Positions 53,730 to 63,084 are shown, counted from the first letter of the stretch. The stretch: DNA of 64,000 nucleotides from Terriglobales bacterium (GCA_035624455.1 DASPRM010000098.1:1-64000), one strand, 5' to 3'. Program-made: numbers and translations. Notes: generated by a model not told the origin, from the letters alone.

Positions 53730-55538
53730 TTAGTCGGGACGATTGCTGAGAATGTATTTGCCGCCGCTGTGAGCCAGCTCAAATGTCGGATTTCCGGCCA
53801 GCTGAGGTGCTTCGCGCACGTCGGTCCAGAGAAAAACGCGAGCAGGGCTGTTCCAAAGCTGAAGGAACGATCCGTCGGTCTCAAACACATGAGGGGCATC
53901 CGGGAAGCAGGAGCCATACCACAGATTGGCGCTGCGCTCGTGAAGTATGTGCACGGGAATTCTGGTATAGAAGTTAAGCGTTGAGGCGGATTCATATTCG
54001 CCGTTGATGACGATGATGTCTCCCGGGCGGTAAGCCTTCTCAACGGCAATGGCGAGGTCCTTCGAGCCCAGGATAGGGGCGAATTTCCGCAAAGCGAGCC
54101 AAACGGCGAACAGAACTGCCACCATCATCAGAGCGAGTACGGCATTGCTCTTCGCGGGCTGGCGGCGGTGGCGCATCCACCAGGCCAGACCAGTACCCAA
54201 CAGGAACGCGATTCCAACCAGCAACAATTCAGGGCGAAACATTCCCAGGGCCTCAGGCGTGAGATCGAAGACGTGTCCCAGGGAAAGAGCGTACTGTTCA
54301 GGATTCTTCTTCAGCAAATCTGCGAGTTCAGCGCCGGCGGCAGGACGGCGAGAGAACAGAAGCAGGCTGGTAGCGGCGATGAATACTACTATTCCCAGAA
54401 TCAACAGGCCGAGTGCTGAAATGCGGCCGGCGCGTAGCGCAGAAGAAGCGGACACATCGGATGCGTCGCTCTCCCGTGCCAGCCAGGCGCCAATCAACAG
54501 CGCCAGCGCCGGAATCGCCGGGATCGTGTAGTACTCCTGCCGGGTGGAAAAGCTGAAGAAGACAAGAATTACCAACGCCCAGATGGCAAACAAGAGACTG
54601 GCTTTGTGAGGGCGATCGAGCCTGGAGACGAAATCTCGCAGGCGATGCGGCACCTGCGCCAGCGACTGGGGAACAAATGCGCACCAGGGCAGCAGCCAGA
54701 CCAAAACCAACCCCCAAAAAACTAGAAGAGGAACCGTATCGTAGTCGCGCGGCACGCGTTTATTGAGATAGCGCAGGAAGTGCTCATTGACGAAATAGAA
54801 CCAGAAGAATCCGCGAGCCTCGCCGGCAGCAGGATTGCGAATTCCCGCCAGAATGTGCCAGGGCGCGGCGATCAGCAGAAACACAACAAGGCTCGAAAGC
54901 AGACGCATGCGCAGCAGCCGCCGCAGATCATGCGTCAGCAGCAAATACAAGAAGATGATGGCTGCGGGAAACACCAGACCAATCAGGCCCTTGGTTAAAA
55001 CGTTCAGCGCGGTCGCTGCTGCCAATCCCCAGCACGCCGCCCGAGAAGGCGATTCCTGTTCGAGGATGTGAAAGAAGAAGTAGAAGCTCAGCGTGAGCCA
55101 CAGGCCCAGCAGGAGATCTGGAATCAGGATGCGAGTGAAGATGTAGGCCCCGAGGCTGGTAGCCAGCACCAGCGAGCTGTAAAAGCCGGCCTTCTCTCCA
55201 TAAGCCCGGCGGCCGAGCGCGAACACGGCCAGCATAGTTGCCAGCATGCCCAGAACCAGCGGCAGACGCGCCGACCATTCGTGAACGCCGAACCCCCGAA
55301 AGCTGGCTGCGATGGTCCAGTAGAGCAACGGCGCTTTTTCGAGATAGCGAATGCCGTCGGCGTGCAGCGTGACCCAATCGTGGCGGACCAGGATCTCTCG
55401 CGCGGCTTCCGCGTGCACCGAATCCGCATCGTCAAAGAGCGCGGGGGCAAACAGTCCAGGTACATAAATCACCAGCCAGAGCAGAACCAGGGCGAGGAGA
55501 TAAGTCCGGGGGCGCGGCTGAGGGGTCTGTGCGAGCAC
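53730..55538 (-). CDS. ArnT/GT39-like membrane glycosyltransferase
   Basis: The 602-residue protein has an N-terminal hydrophobic helix, then LFDDADSVHAEAAREIL with the catalytic-type acidic pair, YLEKAPLLYW and about ten more membrane segments. This is typical of lipid-linked-sugar glycosyltransferases such as ArnT. A C-terminal soluble domain follows residue 480. It starts with GTG at 55538, five bases after the DUF190 gene. The sugar and acceptor are unknown. Confidence 0.85.
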   Translation of the reverse strand: MLAQTPQPRPRTYLLALVLLWLVIYVPGLFAPALFDDADSVHAEAAREILVRHDWVTLHADGIRYLEKAPLLYWTIAASFRGFGVHEWSARLPLVLGMLATMLAVFALGRRAYGEKAGFYSSLVLATSLGAYIFTRILIPDLLLGLWLTLSFYFFFHILEQESPSRAACWGLAAATALNVLTKGLIGLVFPAAIIFLYLLLTHDLRRLLRMRLLSSLVVFLLIAAPWHILAGIRNPAAGEARGFFWFYFVNEHFLRYLNKRVPRDYDTVPLLVFWGLVLVWLLPWCAFVPQSLAQVPHRLRDFVSRLDRPHKASLLFAIWALVILVFFSFSTRQEYYTIPAIPALALLIGAWLARESDASDVSASSALRAGRISALGLLILGIVVFIAATSLLLFSRRPAAGAELADLLKKNPEQYALSLGHVFDLTPEALGMFRPELLLVGIAFLLGTGLAWWMRHRRQPAKSNAVLALMMVAVLFAVWLALRKFAPILGSKDLAIAVEKAYRPGDIIVINGEYESASTLNFYTRIPVHILHERSANLWYGSCFPDAPHVFETDGSFLQLWNSPARVFLWTDVREAPQLAGNPTFELAHSGGKYILSNRPD

Positions 55539-55543
55539 GCTGG

Positions 55544-55870
55544 TCAGCCCAGACCCTGTTCGATCTCCACGTTTTCCCGGACGATGAGCCGGTGGGGCGC
55601 CATTTCGCGAAGAGTAGGCAGCACGCGTTGTATGTGCTCTTCGGTATCAATGAAGGTAAGCAGGATGGGAAGATTTCCACCCGCATCCACCAGGTGGCTG
55701 GTGTGGACCTGCTGCCTGCCAGTAAAGCCTGCAACTGCGTGCAGGACAGTGGCGCCCGCTACATTCTCCCGCCGCAGATAATTCAGGATCTCTACATGCA
55801 ACGGCTTGTGGTGCCACTTGTCGGCTTCGTTGAGATACATGGTAACCTGCACACCCATGAGGAGCGGCAT
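55544..55870 (-). CDS. DUF190 family protein (PII-like fold)
   Basis: The 108-residue protein shows the DUF190 pattern: VTMYLNEADKWHHKPLHVEILNYLRRENVAGATV (in part), VLHAVAGFTG, LPILLTFIDTEEHIQRVLP and RLIVRENVEI. The fold is like PII signalling proteins, and members are often beside or fused to CrcB. It starts one base after the crcB stop, so a role with fluoride export is likely. ATG at 55858 is a second possible start. Confidence 0.85.
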   Translation of the reverse strand: MPLLMGVQVTMYLNEADKWHHKPLHVEILNYLRRENVAGATVLHAVAGFTGRQQVHTSHLVDAGGNLPILLTFIDTEEHIQRVLPTLREMAPHRLIVRENVEIEQGLG

Positions 55871-55871
55871 T

Positions 55872-56246
55872 TTATAGCACCCGCGCCAGCGCCGCACCGG
55901 CGAGGACAGCCGCCAGGCAGAGAAGGTTGCTGGCCAGAATGTTCAGCGCGAACAGCGTCCACTGGCCCTGCTCGAAATAGGCCATGGTCTCGAAGGCAAA
56001 GCTGGAGAAGGTCGTGTACGCGCCGCAAAAGCCTACGGCAATCATCAGCCGCCACCGAGGATCGGCGAGAACGCGTTCCGTGGTCCACACCAGGAAAAAT
56101 GCCAGGACGAAGCTGCCGCTGATGTTGATGATCAGCGTGCCCCAGGCAAATGCCGGCGACCAGACAAGTGCCACCCAACGGCTGAGAAAGTAACGGGCAT
56201 TGGCGCCCAGAATTGCGCCTAAGGAAATCCAGACGATCGCGGCCAA
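55872..56246 (-). CDS. crcB: fluoride channel CrcB/Fluc
   Basis: The 124-residue four-helix protein forms dual-topology dimers that export fluoride. It shows GAILGANARYFLSRW, WGTLIINISGSFVLAFF and VGFCGAYTTFSSFAFE, the most conserved Fluc segments including the Asn and the Phe-box region. It starts with TTG at 56246 preceded by GGAG at a suitable distance. It is controlled by the riboswitch just upstream. Confidence 0.93.
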   Translation of the reverse strand: MAAIVWISLGAILGANARYFLSRWVALVWSPAFAWGTLIINISGSFVLAFFLVWTTERVLADPRWRLMIAVGFCGAYTTFSSFAFETMAYFEQGQWTLFALNILASNLLCLAAVLAGAALARVL

Positions 56247-56269
56247 ATGGAGTTCTCCAAAACGAGTTT

Positions 56270-56320
56270 GGTAGGAGTTATCAGCTCGTGTGCGGAGCGG
56301 TTATGGCGAACTCCATCGCC
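56270..56320 (-). promoter_or_regulatory. fluoride riboswitch (crcB motif)
   Basis: On the minus strand the segment GGCGATGGAGTTCGCC (56305-56320), then AACCGC and, after a variable loop, CTGATAACTCCTACC (56270-56284) match the conserved core of the crcB motif RNA. It ends 23 bases before crcB. A CCAAACTCGTTTTGG hairpin and the GGAG ribosome site follow at once, so control is probably at translation initiation or by early termination. Confidence 0.92.
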
Positions 56321-56331
56321 GTCCGCGAGCC

Positions 56332-56360
56332 AGTGTAACAGCCGGACCCCGGTCTTCCAA
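56332..56360 (-). promoter_or_regulatory. promoter of the fluoride riboswitch/crcB transcript
   Basis: Minus-strand TTGGAA (56355-56360), a 17-base spacer and TACACT (56332-56337), each 4/6 to consensus. Transcription would start near 56325, just before the riboswitch. Confidence 0.55.
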
Positions 56361-56372
56361 CCCGTGAGTCGC

Positions 56373-56410
56373 GTCACTGGGGCCAGTGACGATCCGCACA
56401 GTGAGTGCGG
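56373..56410. other. two palindromes in the crcB/amidohydrolase divergent gap
   Basis: GTCACTGG (56373-56380) and CCAGTGAC (56383-56390) form a perfect inverted repeat with a 2-base spacer. CCGCAC (56394-56399) and GTGCGG (56405-56410) form a second. They lie upstream of both divergent genes and could be regulator sites. Confidence 0.4.
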
Positions 56411-56449
56411 ACTGCCGGAGCTAGCGTTAGAGGGTCGGGAGGTGGGCGC

Positions 56450-57313
56450 ATGGCGAATAATTCAGCGATTGACGTGATGTACTTCCCGCCTGCCCGCCAA
56501 GGCCTGGTGGAAGCCGGTGCAGGGGAGCCGCGATGTCACGAACCGGTAGAGCGGGCACTGGAATTGCTGAACCGCGCTGGCCTGGAGAAAGTCCTGATCT
56601 CCCAATGCAAGCGCTGGTCCTGCGAGCGGCGCTGGATGTGCGAAGATGCCGCTCTCGACGACGTCCTGCGGTATACGCTGCCCTATCCTCAAAAATTTGT
56701 CGGCATTGCCGGCTACAGCCCGCACAACATTTCGCAGAGCCTGCAGGAAGCGGAGACTGCAGTGAAGCTGTATGGGTTCCGCGGAGTGCACGTGCATCCG
56801 GGAAGCTTTGGACTCTCGGTTAATGACCGCCGCATGTACCCGTTATATGCCAAAGCGGCGGAGTGGCATGTTCCAGTCATCCTCGATATGCGGCACCTGC
56901 GCGACTTCAGCGATGGGCTGACGCCAGCGGCCATGGCGCGGGTATTGTGGGATTTCGAGACGGCGACGTTCGTAGTGGCCCAGAGCGGCTGGCTGGCAGC
57001 GGATATGGAGCGGCTGGCAGAGCGCTGCGAGAATGTGTGCTTCGCGTTTGATTCCCACGCGCTGAGGAGAGAGGATCTTCGCGAGCTCGCCAGCTTGCCG
57101 CTGCTAGATGGGCGCTGTCTCTGGGGCAGCAACGGCTATCCGTGGGAAGTTTGTTTGCCTGTGGTTCAGACCATGCCGTTCCCGAGCGAAGTCCGGGAAA
57201 AGCTTCTACGTGAAAATGCCAGGCGGATCTTCGGTCTGGAAAGGCTGGAGTTTGTGATGCCGCGCGCCTGGCAGCCTGCTGCAGCGGGCAAACCGATTGT
57301 GGCGGAACGCTGA
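56450..57313 (+). CDS. amidohydrolase-related TIM-barrel protein
   Basis: The 287-residue protein resembles the amidohydrolase-2 group: FVGIAGYSPHNI, YGFRGVHVHPGSFGL, VPVILDMRHL, LWGSNGYPW and the C-terminal LLRENARRIFGL that ends these barrels. The usual N-terminal HxH metal pair is missing, so metal binding or activity may differ. GGGAGG nine bases upstream supports ATG at 56450. The substrate is unknown. Confidence 0.7.
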   Translation: MANNSAIDVMYFPPARQGLVEAGAGEPRCHEPVERALELLNRAGLEKVLISQCKRWSCERRWMCEDAALDDVLRYTLPYPQKFVGIAGYSPHNISQSLQEAETAVKLYGFRGVHVHPGSFGLSVNDRRMYPLYAKAAEWHVPVILDMRHLRDFSDGLTPAAMARVLWDFETATFVVAQSGWLAADMERLAERCENVCFAFDSHALRREDLRELASLPLLDGRCLWGSNGYPWEVCLPVVQTMPFPSEVREKLLRENARRIFGLERLEFVMPRAWQPAAAGKPIVAER

Positions 57314-57321
57314 TCTTGCCG

Positions 57322-58344
57322 TTAACGAAACCACAAAGACCAAACCACATCGACCAGGGTATGGGTGGTGCCTGACGTCAGCAGGCGCCTGCGGTCGCGC
57401 CAGGCTCGACCGTAGAACAACCCCGCAATCGTCGCCAGCAGGACATAGCGCCAGTTGAACGGTAAGGGCTTGTTGAAGTGTGACAATCCGAAGATTACCG
57501 AGGCGGTCACCCAGGCATTTGCGCGTCCAATCCGCGCTTCCAGCAGATTTTGCAGCAAGCCGCGGAAGAAGAGTTCCTCGGGGATGGCGACAAAGAAGAA
57601 TGTGATCAGGAGGGCGGACAAAGCCTTCGAGAGAGGCGGCCAGCCGGCATGAAACCGGATGAAGCCGAGAGCCAGGCCCAGCCCAATCGCGATCGGGGCG
57701 TAAAACGTCCATTCCCTCAGGCCGATCGCGAGATCGCGCAGACGTGGCCGAAAATCGAAGCCCACTCCCTCCAGCCTGCGGAGGACGAGGAAGACGTAGA
57801 GCGCGGAATCAACCAGCAAGATTTTGGGCAGGGCACTGAGGCCGGAGTGAGGCCATGATCCCGCGAGCAGACGAAACTCCACCGGAAATCCCACCACAAC
57901 CAGGGCCACAACATCCTGCCAAGCGAGCCGGTTGCTTTGCGGCGGCACAAACTCGAACAAGGCGGCCAGTCCGACGGGAATGGCAACCAGAATCACGGCA
58001 TAGAAAAACCGAAATTCACCCCGCGGCAAAGCGAATATCAAGTAGGGGATCAGAAGCACCGCCGGCGCGAGCACCCGGGAAGCGGGGCTGAACAACCTGT
58101 GACGCAGAGTCTCGTCCAGTCCAAATCCAAAAAACCAGTAAGGAGTGAACAACAGGGCAAAGCTGGCGAAGGTGCTGGGCAGGTGGCCGCCGATGCGCTC
58201 TTCCATATTGAAGTGCTGGGCGGCAAACCAGAAAGCGACGAGAGCGAGCCCGTAGAGCAGCACAGCGGCCACAGGGATCGGGGACTGCCGGCGGTGGTGG
58301 TGGATCTCGGTTGTAGTCTCGTCGGAAGTAGATTTCAGGTGCAT
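57322..58344 (-). CDS. CPBP-family intramembrane protease
   Basis: The 340-residue membrane protein has the CPBP/ABI motif IPEELFFRGLLQNLL (Glu-Glu-x-x-x-Arg) and the following catalytic-type histidines in FGLSHFN and TSGTTHTLVDVV. About eight hydrophobic segments are visible. Members process prenylated or other membrane proteins; bacterial substrates are mostly unknown. It converges with the amidohydrolase gene. Confidence 0.85.
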   Translation of the reverse strand: MHLKSTSDETTTEIHHHRRQSPIPVAAVLLYGLALVAFWFAAQHFNMEERIGGHLPSTFASFALLFTPYWFFGFGLDETLRHRLFSPASRVLAPAVLLIPYLIFALPRGEFRFFYAVILVAIPVGLAALFEFVPPQSNRLAWQDVVALVVVGFPVEFRLLAGSWPHSGLSALPKILLVDSALYVFLVLRRLEGVGFDFRPRLRDLAIGLREWTFYAPIAIGLGLALGFIRFHAGWPPLSKALSALLITFFFVAIPEELFFRGLLQNLLEARIGRANAWVTASVIFGLSHFNKPLPFNWRYVLLATIAGLFYGRAWRDRRRLLTSGTTHTLVDVVWSLWFR

Positions 58345-58501
58345 TGTTTGATCCCAAGTCCTAAGTGGGGCAAATAGCGCATTTTCCCGGAGAATTTTGA
58401 GTATCTGTCCCCACGTTCAGCTAGTTGAGCCCGCTAAGTCACAGAGAATCAGCAGCACGGAGTCACGCATGCTGGTATGAGCCGTGCTCTCCATCAATAG
58501 A

Positions 58502-59752
58502 ATGGCCACGAGTGAAGCCCAGATCAGTTTACCCCCGTGCCGGGAAAAGGCGATGCCAAGGGCGGTCCCGGCATCCGGCGCCGAAATCCGCGAGGCTGCT
58601 TCGAATCAGCCCGAAATCTCGGTCGTCATGCCTTGCCTGAATGAGTCCTCGACGTTAGCCAGCTGTATTCGTCAGATTCAAATCACGTTTGCGGCACATG
58701 GTATCGAAGGCGAGATTATCGTGGCAGATAACGGGAGTACAGACGGCTCACAAGGGATCGCGGAGTGGATGGGAGCCCGAGTAGTGCCGGTAGCGTCGCG
58801 CGGATATGGCAGCGCTCTGATGGGAGGTATCGCTGCGGCGCGCGGGACCTACGTCGCAATGGGTGATTCCGACGCCAGCTACGACTTTGGAGATCTTCCC
58901 AAGTTCCTGACCGAGCTGCGGGGCGGAGCGGACCTGGTCATAGGAAATCGATTCCGCGGCGGTATCCGGCGCAATGCCATGCCGGCGCTGCATAAGTATC
59001 TTGGCAATCCGGTACTGACGGGAATCGGACGCTTGCTCTTCGACAGTCCATGTGGGGACTTCCATTGCGGACTGCGTGCTTTTCGCAAAGACGCCTACCA
59101 GCGCATGGATCTGCAGACAACAGGCATGGAGTTCGCCAGTGAGATGGTGGTGAAAGCTACGCTTTTCGGCATGCGCATCGCGGAGGTAGCGACGACCTTG
59201 TCTCCTGATGGACGCGACCGCGCGCCACATCTGCGGAGCTGGAGCGATGGCTGGCGCCATCTGCGTTTCCTGTTGATGTACAGCCCTCGCTGGCTCTTCC
59301 TGTATCCTGGCGGGCTGCTGATGCTGATCGGTGCACTCACCGCGCTGTGGCTGCTGCCGGGACCGCGTCACGTGGGCGGCGTCACTTTCGACATTCACAC
59401 GCTGCTTTATGCAGTGCTGGCGGTGCTGGTGGGATTTCAGGCGGTGCTGTTCGCGGTCTTCACGAAGGTCTTCGCGATCACGGAAGGGCTGCTTCCCGAT
59501 GATCCCCGCTTCGCAAATCTATTTCGCTATGTGAAGCTCGAAACCGGTCTCGTCACTGGAGCCGTTCTTATGGTGGCCGGATTCGCCACAGGTATCTATT
59601 CGCTGCTGCGCTGGGATGCGATGGGCTTTGGCTCGCTGGATCCAGTAAAGATAGTGCGGCTGGTGGCGATCACTATGCTGTCAGTAACGCTCGGCGTGCA
59701 GATTTCCCTCTCCAGTTTCTTCTTGAGCATACTCGGTCTGCGCCGGCGGTGA
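58502..59752 (+). CDS. family 2 glycosyltransferase with C-terminal membrane domain
   Basis: The 416-residue protein has a GT2 domain: PEISVVMPCLNESSTL, EIIVADNGSTDGSQ (DxD-like part), MGDSDASYDF and FHCGLRAFRKDA. Four hydrophobic segments follow from about residue 255. It resembles dolichyl-phosphate-sugar synthase-type enzymes that make lipid-linked sugars, which the nearby ArnT-like proteins could use. The start is unsure; GTG at 58484 and ATG at 58553 are also possible. Confidence 0.83.
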   Translation: MATSEAQISLPPCREKAMPRAVPASGAEIREAASNQPEISVVMPCLNESSTLASCIRQIQITFAAHGIEGEIIVADNGSTDGSQGIAEWMGARVVPVASRGYGSALMGGIAAARGTYVAMGDSDASYDFGDLPKFLTELRGGADLVIGNRFRGGIRRNAMPALHKYLGNPVLTGIGRLLFDSPCGDFHCGLRAFRKDAYQRMDLQTTGMEFASEMVVKATLFGMRIAEVATTLSPDGRDRAPHLRSWSDGWRHLRFLLMYSPRWLFLYPGGLLMLIGALTALWLLPGPRHVGGVTFDIHTLLYAVLAVLVGFQAVLFAVFTKVFAITEGLLPDDPRFANLFRYVKLETGLVTGAVLMVAGFATGIYSLLRWDAMGFGSLDPVKIVRLVAITMLSVTLGVQISLSSFFLSILGLRRR

Positions 59753-59753
59753 G

Positions 59754-60470
59754 CTACTCTGGGCGCCGGCAAAGAATCTGATATTGGCCTCCCAGCGGCA
59801 ACTTCGACAGGACAGGTTCGAGGAAGCGCAACGGCGCCAGCGAGCTCGGGAAAAAGAAGAGGAAGTCAGTGGCGAGAATTTCGAATCCTGCCCGTTTCAC
59901 CAGCCGCTTTGCTTCCCAGTGAGTAAGAGGGATCGCATCTTCATCAAAGGCGCATTTCGACATGACGTAGCGAGTTCCGGGATTCAGCGGGTTGTTTTCC
60001 CAGAATCCAAACAACCCTCCCGGATGCAGTGCATGCCAAACTGTTGAGGCCGCCTCCAGCCGCTTCTCGGGAGGAATGTGGTGAAAGACGCCATTGCAAT
60101 AGGCGGCGTCCGTCTGCCCGGCGGGGAGAAACTCATCCAGACTGATGAACTTTGCGTGCCCTGAACCGTAGAATCGCCGCGCCTGCTCGATCTCCTGTCG
60201 CGATATATCAACCCCGAGCAGCGAACTGGCTCCCGTGAAGTGCAAAAGGATGGGAGCGCTATTTCCTACTCCGCATCCGTAGTCGAGCACAGCTTGCGGT
60301 GCTCGGCCCCGGCGATGCAATTGAGCTGCGAACCAGGAGATGCGACGGGAGGCAAAGTAGTCGGCATTTTCTCCGGTAACAGAAAGAGCGTCTCCCAAAA
60401 CCTGCTGATAATTCTCAGCATACTGATCGAACCCATGACCGGCAGCAACCTGGCAAGAAAATCCACTCAT
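59754..60470 (-). CDS. class I SAM-dependent methyltransferase
   Basis: The 238-residue protein has the SAM motif VLDYGCGVGNSAPILLHF, LLGVDISRQEIEQA, a YCNGVFHHIPPEKR segment and FGFWENNPLNPGTRYV. ATG at 60470 has GAGG eight bases upstream; a GTG at 60479, overlapping the stop of the preceding gene, is an alternative. It is translationally linked to the membrane glycosyltransferase-like gene, so it may methylate a glycan or lipid. Confidence 0.8.
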   Translation of the reverse strand: MSGFSCQVAAGHGFDQYAENYQQVLGDALSVTGENADYFASRRISWFAAQLHRRGRAPQAVLDYGCGVGNSAPILLHFTGASSLLGVDISRQEIEQARRFYGSGHAKFISLDEFLPAGQTDAAYCNGVFHHIPPEKRLEAASTVWHALHPGGLFGFWENNPLNPGTRYVMSKCAFDEDAIPLTHWEAKRLVKRAGFEILATDFLFFFPSSLAPLRFLEPVLSKLPLGGQYQILCRRPE

Positions 60471-60475
60471 CTGGG

Positions 60476-62149
60476 TCACCTCTTAATTCCAGGGTAGGGG
60501 AGGAGTTGCGGAGGACGCGCGTCGGCGTTGAGCAGCCAGACGCGGCGTGTGGGGTAGTAATTCAGCAACTCGCGGTTCCACATCGGACCCATATCGTGCG
60601 CCCACACCACCGCTGAGGAGTCGATGCTCGCAGCGTTGTAAATCCACTCCTCGGCTTTGTCATGATTGGGCGTGTAACGCACGAGAACCAGATGTTGTCC
60701 GCCTTGTTGCTTGAGGTCGTGAATCATCTGGGCGCGTTGGTAGCCGTAGTTGGAATCGTTCAACTCGATGGGGTGAGGATCCGCGAAAGCCAGTACGACA
60801 GCCACAAGCACCAAGGCAGCCACCACGAGTGGACCGATTGGAACAGCAATTCCAGGCAAGCGCAGCCTGGACAAGCGCCGCAGAGCCAGAGTCAGGAGCA
60901 AAAAGTACAGTGGCAGGCTGGGGCTGATGTAATTGCTGTTCAGCCAGGTAGGAAAGAGAAGCGCCATGAAGAAGACGATCGAGAGCAGCAGCACGGGCCG
61001 AAGCCACCGTTGACGCAGGGCGGGCACGATGGCAAGCATTGCCAAGGCCACGAAGTCACCCACCCACCACACAAGAATGAGCGGCCGCTTCAGCAGGATT
61101 TCGGCGCCGCCCCGAGCATGAATGTCGCGGTAGCTATCGAGCTCCCATTGATGAAACATGTAGATGTTTTCGTGACGATACTCGGGCATGTGCTGTGCCG
61201 ACTGCAGCCAGAAGGAAGGAGCCATGTCATACTGCCGCAAGTGCTCGGCATAAGGCAGACGCCAGAGGGACCCGGTCACGCGCCAGTTGTAGTAGCCCAT
61301 CGCTACCACACCGGCGGCGAGCAGGACTACCGCGAGCGGCAATAAGCGGAGCAGCGCATGATGATTTCCCTTCCCAATGAGCCATGCGGTTGCCGCCAGC
61401 GACAACACGGCGCCTTCGTAAGGACGAGTATTCGCCAGCACGATGATGGCGATGGCAAACAATGTCGCGTCACGGCTGGTGGGGCGACGCTCAAGCCGCT
61501 TGGCCGCGCCTAATAAGAGCGCGCCGGCAAACACCCCCAGATTGCAGCACAGGTAGAAGCGGCTCCAGGCCACGATGATCGACTGGACTGCCGCGAGTGC
61601 GCCGCCCAGCATTGCCCATCGAACAGGCATCCACCCCATCAGCATCCAGGTCACGGCGGCACAGGCGAGCGTCGTGGTCAGCCATATTCCCCAGATCGGG
61701 GATCCGAAGATCCCCTGGCCCAGGGCGAGGAACAACGCTGGTCCAGGCGGATACTTTGAGGTGTAGGAAGGCTTCATCAGGACATGCAGAGTTTCGAAAT
61801 GAACCCACATGGGATGAGTTGGATTGGTGACGCGCCCGTGGGCGAAGGTATCGGCAGCTACCAACGCGCTGAATTCATCCATGTTCGAGGGCAGCGGCAT
61901 TCTGCGGATCGCGCCCTGCACCGCAAATGCGAATGCGAACAACGCGACCAGGCTGATTGCGGTTGCTCGGTGGAGAGTGAGCCAAAGCAACAGTGAACTT
62001 TGCCGGGTGGATTGCAAGCCAACCACCTGAGGCTCCGGGATTGCGCTGGTCCCGGCGACACCTGAGCGTCCGACTTTGGCAGTTCTGGCCATCCTTTTTG
62101 GAATCTGCGCGGGCGCTTGCGCCTGCGAAATTGCAATTGGGGAGTGCAT
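60476..62149 (-). CDS. polytopic membrane protein, GT39-like
   Basis: The 557-residue protein has a polar N-terminus of about 55 residues, then PSNMDEFSALVAADTFAHG, KPSYTSKYPPGPALFLALG and about ten hydrophobic segments. The DE pair after the first helix and the YPPGP loop are like ArnT/PMT glycosyltransferases. The C-terminal soluble part follows residue 470. Its 3' end overlaps or abuts the methyltransferase start. The start codon is uncertain. Confidence 0.7.
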   Translation of the reverse strand: MHSPIAISQAQAPAQIPKRMARTAKVGRSGVAGTSAIPEPQVVGLQSTRQSSLLLWLTLHRATAISLVALFAFAFAVQGAIRRMPLPSNMDEFSALVAADTFAHGRVTNPTHPMWVHFETLHVLMKPSYTSKYPPGPALFLALGQGIFGSPIWGIWLTTTLACAAVTWMLMGWMPVRWAMLGGALAAVQSIIVAWSRFYLCCNLGVFAGALLLGAAKRLERRPTSRDATLFAIAIIVLANTRPYEGAVLSLAATAWLIGKGNHHALLRLLPLAVVLLAAGVVAMGYYNWRVTGSLWRLPYAEHLRQYDMAPSFWLQSAQHMPEYRHENIYMFHQWELDSYRDIHARGGAEILLKRPLILVWWVGDFVALAMLAIVPALRQRWLRPVLLLSIVFFMALLFPTWLNSNYISPSLPLYFLLLTLALRRLSRLRLPGIAVPIGPLVVAALVLVAVVLAFADPHPIELNDSNYGYQRAQMIHDLKQQGGQHLVLVRYTPNHDKAEEWIYNAASIDSSAVVWAHDMGPMWNRELLNYYPTRRVWLLNADARPPQLLPYPGIKR

Positions 62150-62412
62150 CCAAAATGCCACTGCGATCGACGGTGGAGCATCAGCTTAGCCGACAGAGGT
62201 TCGATGACAAACGCGTCAAATCACCCGGCAACGAGTGAGATCGCCCAAATTTTCCCCAAACCGGTACTCACAACCAACGTGCCAATCCTGCGCAACCCTT
62301 GTGTTTTCTTAGCGGCGAAATAGCACGTGAATTTTCAGAATTGGTACTCAGGATGCCCTACACAAATGCCGGGGGCAGGTGGATCTCTGCGCTCCCAGGC
62401 TGAGGAGGTTCG

Positions 62413-63084
62413 ATGGCGACCAACGAGGAACCGAGACGAGGATCGGGGCAGACCTGGACCAGCACGCAGGCTTACGTGCTCTCGATAATTTGCCTGATTG
62501 CCGGAATCGCTGTCGGATATCTGGTCCGCGGCTCGGGTTCGGCTGCAGTTACGACGCCAGCAAGCACTCAATCGGCGGCAGCGCCCGCCGCCATGCCTGC
62601 CGGACAGCAGGTTACCCCTGAGCAACTGGCACACATGGCGCAGAAACAAGCGGAGCCGCTGTTGGCTAAGCTCAAGACTGATCCCAAAAATGCGGAGCTG
62701 CTGGCACAGATTGGAAACGCTTACTACGACGCGCAGCAGTATCAGGACGCCATCCCTTATTACCAGAAATCGCTGGCGATTCGGCCGGATAACGTCGATG
62801 TCCGCTCGGATATGGGAAGCTGCTACTTCTATGGCGGCGATTCCGACCGCGCCATCGCAGAATTCGAGAAGGGTCTCAAGTACAAACCCTCGCACGCCGG
62901 AACTCTTTTCAACATGGGGATCGTGAAGTGGCAGGGCCGCATGGATCCGGCAGGAGCGCTGCAGGCCTGGGAAAAGCTGCTGCAGACCAATCCTGATTAT
63001 CCCAATAAAGCCAGGGTCGAAGAACTGATCGCCCGCGCTCGCCAGCACGCGCAGGGTGGCATGACCGGCATGGCGAAAAACTGA
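62413..63084 (+). CDS. membrane-anchored TPR protein
   Basis: The 223-residue protein has one N-terminal membrane helix (AYVLSIICLIAGIAVGYLV, about 20-38), an Ala/Pro/Thr linker and three tetratricopeptide repeats (AELLAQIGNAYYDAQQYQDA, VDVRSDMGSCYFYGGDSDRA, AGTLFNMGIVKWQGRMDPAG). Such proteins scaffold complexes at the inner membrane. GAGGAGG precedes the ATG. Partner unknown. Confidence 0.82.
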   Translation: MATNEEPRRGSGQTWTSTQAYVLSIICLIAGIAVGYLVRGSGSAAVTTPASTQSAAAPAAMPAGQQVTPEQLAHMAQKQAEPLLAKLKTDPKNAELLAQIGNAYYDAQQYQDAIPYYQKSLAIRPDNVDVRSDMGSCYFYGGDSDRAIAEFEKGLKYKPSHAGTLFNMGIVKWQGRMDPAGALQAWEKLLQTNPDYPNKARVEELIARARQHAQGGMTGMAKN

